Shown here piece by piece: positions 40,089 to 41,220 of a stretch of 41,220 nt of DNA. The stretch is taken from the NCBI GenBank assembly GCA_010024875.1, contig RGFZ01000024.1, positions 1-41,220 on the forward strand. Reading direction: 5' to 3'. Origin of the DNA: Oxalobacteraceae bacterium (GTDB lineage Bacteria; Pseudomonadota; Gammaproteobacteria; Burkholderiales; Burkholderiaceae_D). Positions within the stretch are counted from its first letter, which is position 1; every line of letters starts with the position of its first letter. The position numbers and the translations under genes were made by a program. Below the pieces are notes generated by a model. The model made no database searches and was not told the origin of the DNA. It saw nothing but the letters and a program-made list of their open reading frames with translations.

Positions 40089-40121
40089 AGTATACCAAAG
40101 CTGAGTGTAATTGTCAGGTAT
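40089..40121 (-). promoter_or_regulatory. isc promoter with a type 1 IscR site
   Basis: On the minus strand, the -35 box CTGACA (40117-40112) and the -10 box TATACT (40094-40089) are exactly 17 bp apart, each 5 of 6 to consensus. A 25-nt sequence at 40121-40097 matches the E. coli type 1 IscR consensus at about 22 of 25 positions (it begins ATACCTGAC and ends CTCAGCTTT) and overlaps the -35 box. This predicts repression by the Fe-S form of IscR, 80 bp upstream of its own start. Confidence 0.85.
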
Positions 40122-40163
40122 TGATTTGGCGCGGAACCAATAGTGAAATTGCGTTAATAGCAA

Positions 40164-40934
40164 TTATTTTGCCCGTAGCAAGTGCATCGGGCCGAAAAGC
40201 CGCTGCATTTCAAGGTTTTGAATGAAAGACAGGTTATAAGGGTGCTCGGCCACTGCTTTCGGAAAAGCCGACAAGGCGGGCAAACCCTCCAGCCATTGCG
40301 CAATTTTCCCCCAAAGCACCAGCGTCGGGGTGGGCTGACCGGGTCGGCTGGCCAGCGCCTCCAGCACGACTTCCAGAAATGGGCGCCAAGCTTTGGCCTC
40401 CTTGACAGGCGGCACATGAGGTCGGAATACCAGAGCGGCATTCAACAGCAAAAATCCTTCTCCGATGAGCTTGCTTTGCAGATCGGGCAAGGTCTGAATA
40501 AAACCCGAGCTCGGTAACATCGCATTGACGGCGACTCGTGCGACTGCTTCGCCCGTAGTCTGATCTGGTGCCAGCCAGCCATCCGCAACCATCAGCATCT
40601 TCATGAAATTGCGCAGCGAGGTTGCGCGATTCACCCGCTTGGACAAACCCTGAGTCGACCAGAGTTCGCTCACCGCACCGTCCATGAAACAAACCCCCGT
40701 TGCGCTCTCTTCACGCGGGTAAGGCCCCTCGCCGACCAGCACGTAGCGAACCTTTTCCAACGGCTGATTGAAGGCTGCAAAAAGTCGCCCTTGCGTCGGG
40801 AGGAAATGCTCGTCTGCCAGTCTGCTCAGATAGGGAGGATCAGCCGCATGCAATGCGCTCAAACCTCTCAGCAAGACCGGATGCCATGAGGAGGCTGTGC
40901 GCTCAGCGGCATCAACAAAAAGGGACGGGATCAC
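40164..40934 (-). CDS. Uracil-DNA-glycosylase-superfamily protein, divergent
   Basis: The 256-residue protein resembles the UDG superfamily. VRYVLVGEGPYPREESATGVCFMDG aligns with motif A (GQDPYHGxGQAxGLxF), LLLNAALVFR with the LLLNxxLTV strand, TLVLWGKIAQWL with the LWGxxA strand, and AEHPYNLSFI with motif B (HPSPLS). In place of the catalytic Asp of GQDPYH the sequence has Gly, and Ser-Pro in motif B is changed, so classical uracil excision is doubtful. It starts with GTG 40934. Function is unknown; a different base specificity or a non-catalytic role is possible. Confidence 0.65.
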   Translation of the reverse strand: MIPSLFVDAAERTASSWHPVLLRGLSALHAADPPYLSRLADEHFLPTQGRLFAAFNQPLEKVRYVLVGEGPYPREESATGVCFMDGAVSELWSTQGLSKRVNRATSLRNFMKMLMVADGWLAPDQTTGEAVARVAVNAMLPSSGFIQTLPDLQSKLIGEGFLLLNAALVFRPHVPPVKEAKAWRPFLEVVLEALASRPGQPTPTLVLWGKIAQWLEGLPALSAFPKAVAEHPYNLSFIQNLEMQRLFGPMHLLRAK

Positions 40935-41130
40935 AGGAAGTTAACAACAACCGGGACAAAAGACGTGATTTTATATTGGATGAAATGACACCCTCGCTCA
41001 GGCAGAGGAAATTGTCACATCTTAGCGATGATGACCGGAATTAGCTGGCCCTGAGCAGGAACCGATTTACAACAACCAGTACTCATGGACGGCTTTTCAA
41101 TAACACCCACGCCTGACAGGAGCTCCCAGA
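40935..41130 (+). other. Gap before the last gene
   Basis: No complete gene is seen. The segment holds the upstream region of the UDG-like gene (minus-strand TATAAA at about 40972-40977) and the leader of the plus-strand gene starting at 41131. A plus-strand frame running through from 40853 overlaps the UDG-like gene and looks like noise. Confidence 0.5.
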
Positions 41131-41220
41131 ATGCTAGCCCAGATACAAGACAACACACACAAAGCTTACGTTGCACTGCAATCCTACGTTACGTCCCCAG
41201 CTAACATTCCCATACCAGGG
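41131..41220 (+). CDS. Start of an unknown gene, cut by the window end
   Basis: An ATG at 41131 with a good SD (AGGAG at 41118-41122, 8 nt spacing) opens a frame that stays open for all 30 codons to the window end. It reads MLAQIQDNTHKAYVALQSYV and then TSPANIPIPG. The peptide is polar and has no Sec signal. Too little is present to name it; the composition would not be unusual for a secreted effector N-terminus. Confidence 0.5.
   Translation, partial: MLAQIQDNTHKAYVALQSYVTSPANIPIPG

Noticed and set aside
40853-41044. 63-codon plus-strand frame at the end of the window
   Set aside because: It overlaps the start of the UDG-like gene on the other strand, has no SD, and no motif.

Overview
The window is about 41 kb of moderately GC-rich DNA with dense genes and short gaps. 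Gene content and order point to a betaproteobacterium, most likely in Burkholderiales: a trpS - methyltransferase - dapA - bamC - MBL hydrolase string, pyrG - kdsA - eno - ftsB, lolC - lolD - tatD - comEC, rpfE-like - recJ - prfB - lysS, and a full isc cluster. This placement is inferred from families and synteny, not from a marker RNA; no rRNA or tRNA gene was seen. A type III chaperone-like gene beside a membrane-protein gene suggests a host-associated lifestyle.

Layout. 1-9091 (minus strand): MBL hydrolase remnant, bamC, dapA, methyltransferase, trpS, M50 protease, YciO-type protein, a broken htpX, a PHP phosphatase and an alpha/beta hydrolase. 9177-12951 (mixed strands): a broken acyl-CoA synthetase, a DUF455 ferritin-like protein, a gamma-class carbonic anhydrase and a broken hslO (Hsp33). 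13070-17322 (minus): ftsB, eno, kdsA and pyrG. 17397-23656 (minus): an LpxR-like lipid A deacylase, comEC, tatD, lolD and lolC. 23812-30806 (plus): rpfE-like, recJ, an accessory lipase-like protein, prfB with its programmed frameshift, and lysS. 30824-34387: an accessory stretch with an unknown protein, a glycine-zipper protein, a CesT-like chaperone translationally coupled to a multi-pass membrane protein, and a small membrane protein behind a perfect 49-bp tandem duplication. 34409-40009 (minus): iscX, fdx, hscA, hscB, iscA, iscU, iscS and iscR behind a recognisable IscR-controlled promoter. 40164-40934: a divergent uracil-DNA-glycosylase-like protein. The window ends in the first 30 codons of another plus-strand gene.

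How the genes work together. The core genes cover envelope biogenesis (BamC, LolCD, KdsA, LpxR-like), cell division (FtsB), translation (TrpS, LysS, RF2), lysine/peptidoglycan precursor synthesis (DapA), CTP and glycolysis (PyrG, Eno), DNA repair and uptake (RecJ, ComEC) and Fe-S cluster assembly (Isc). Two things stand out. First, candidate secreted-effector genes (lipase-like protein, chaperone plus membrane protein) are inserted into and next to the conserved recJ-prfB-lysS block. Second, five genes (MBL hydrolase, htpX, acyl-CoA synthetase, hslO, lysS) each lack a compact block of roughly 25-60 residues compared with their families. Four are broken; lysS stays in frame. This is either real, recent gene erosion by small deletions or a systematic assembly fault, and it should be resolved before the pseudogene calls are trusted.
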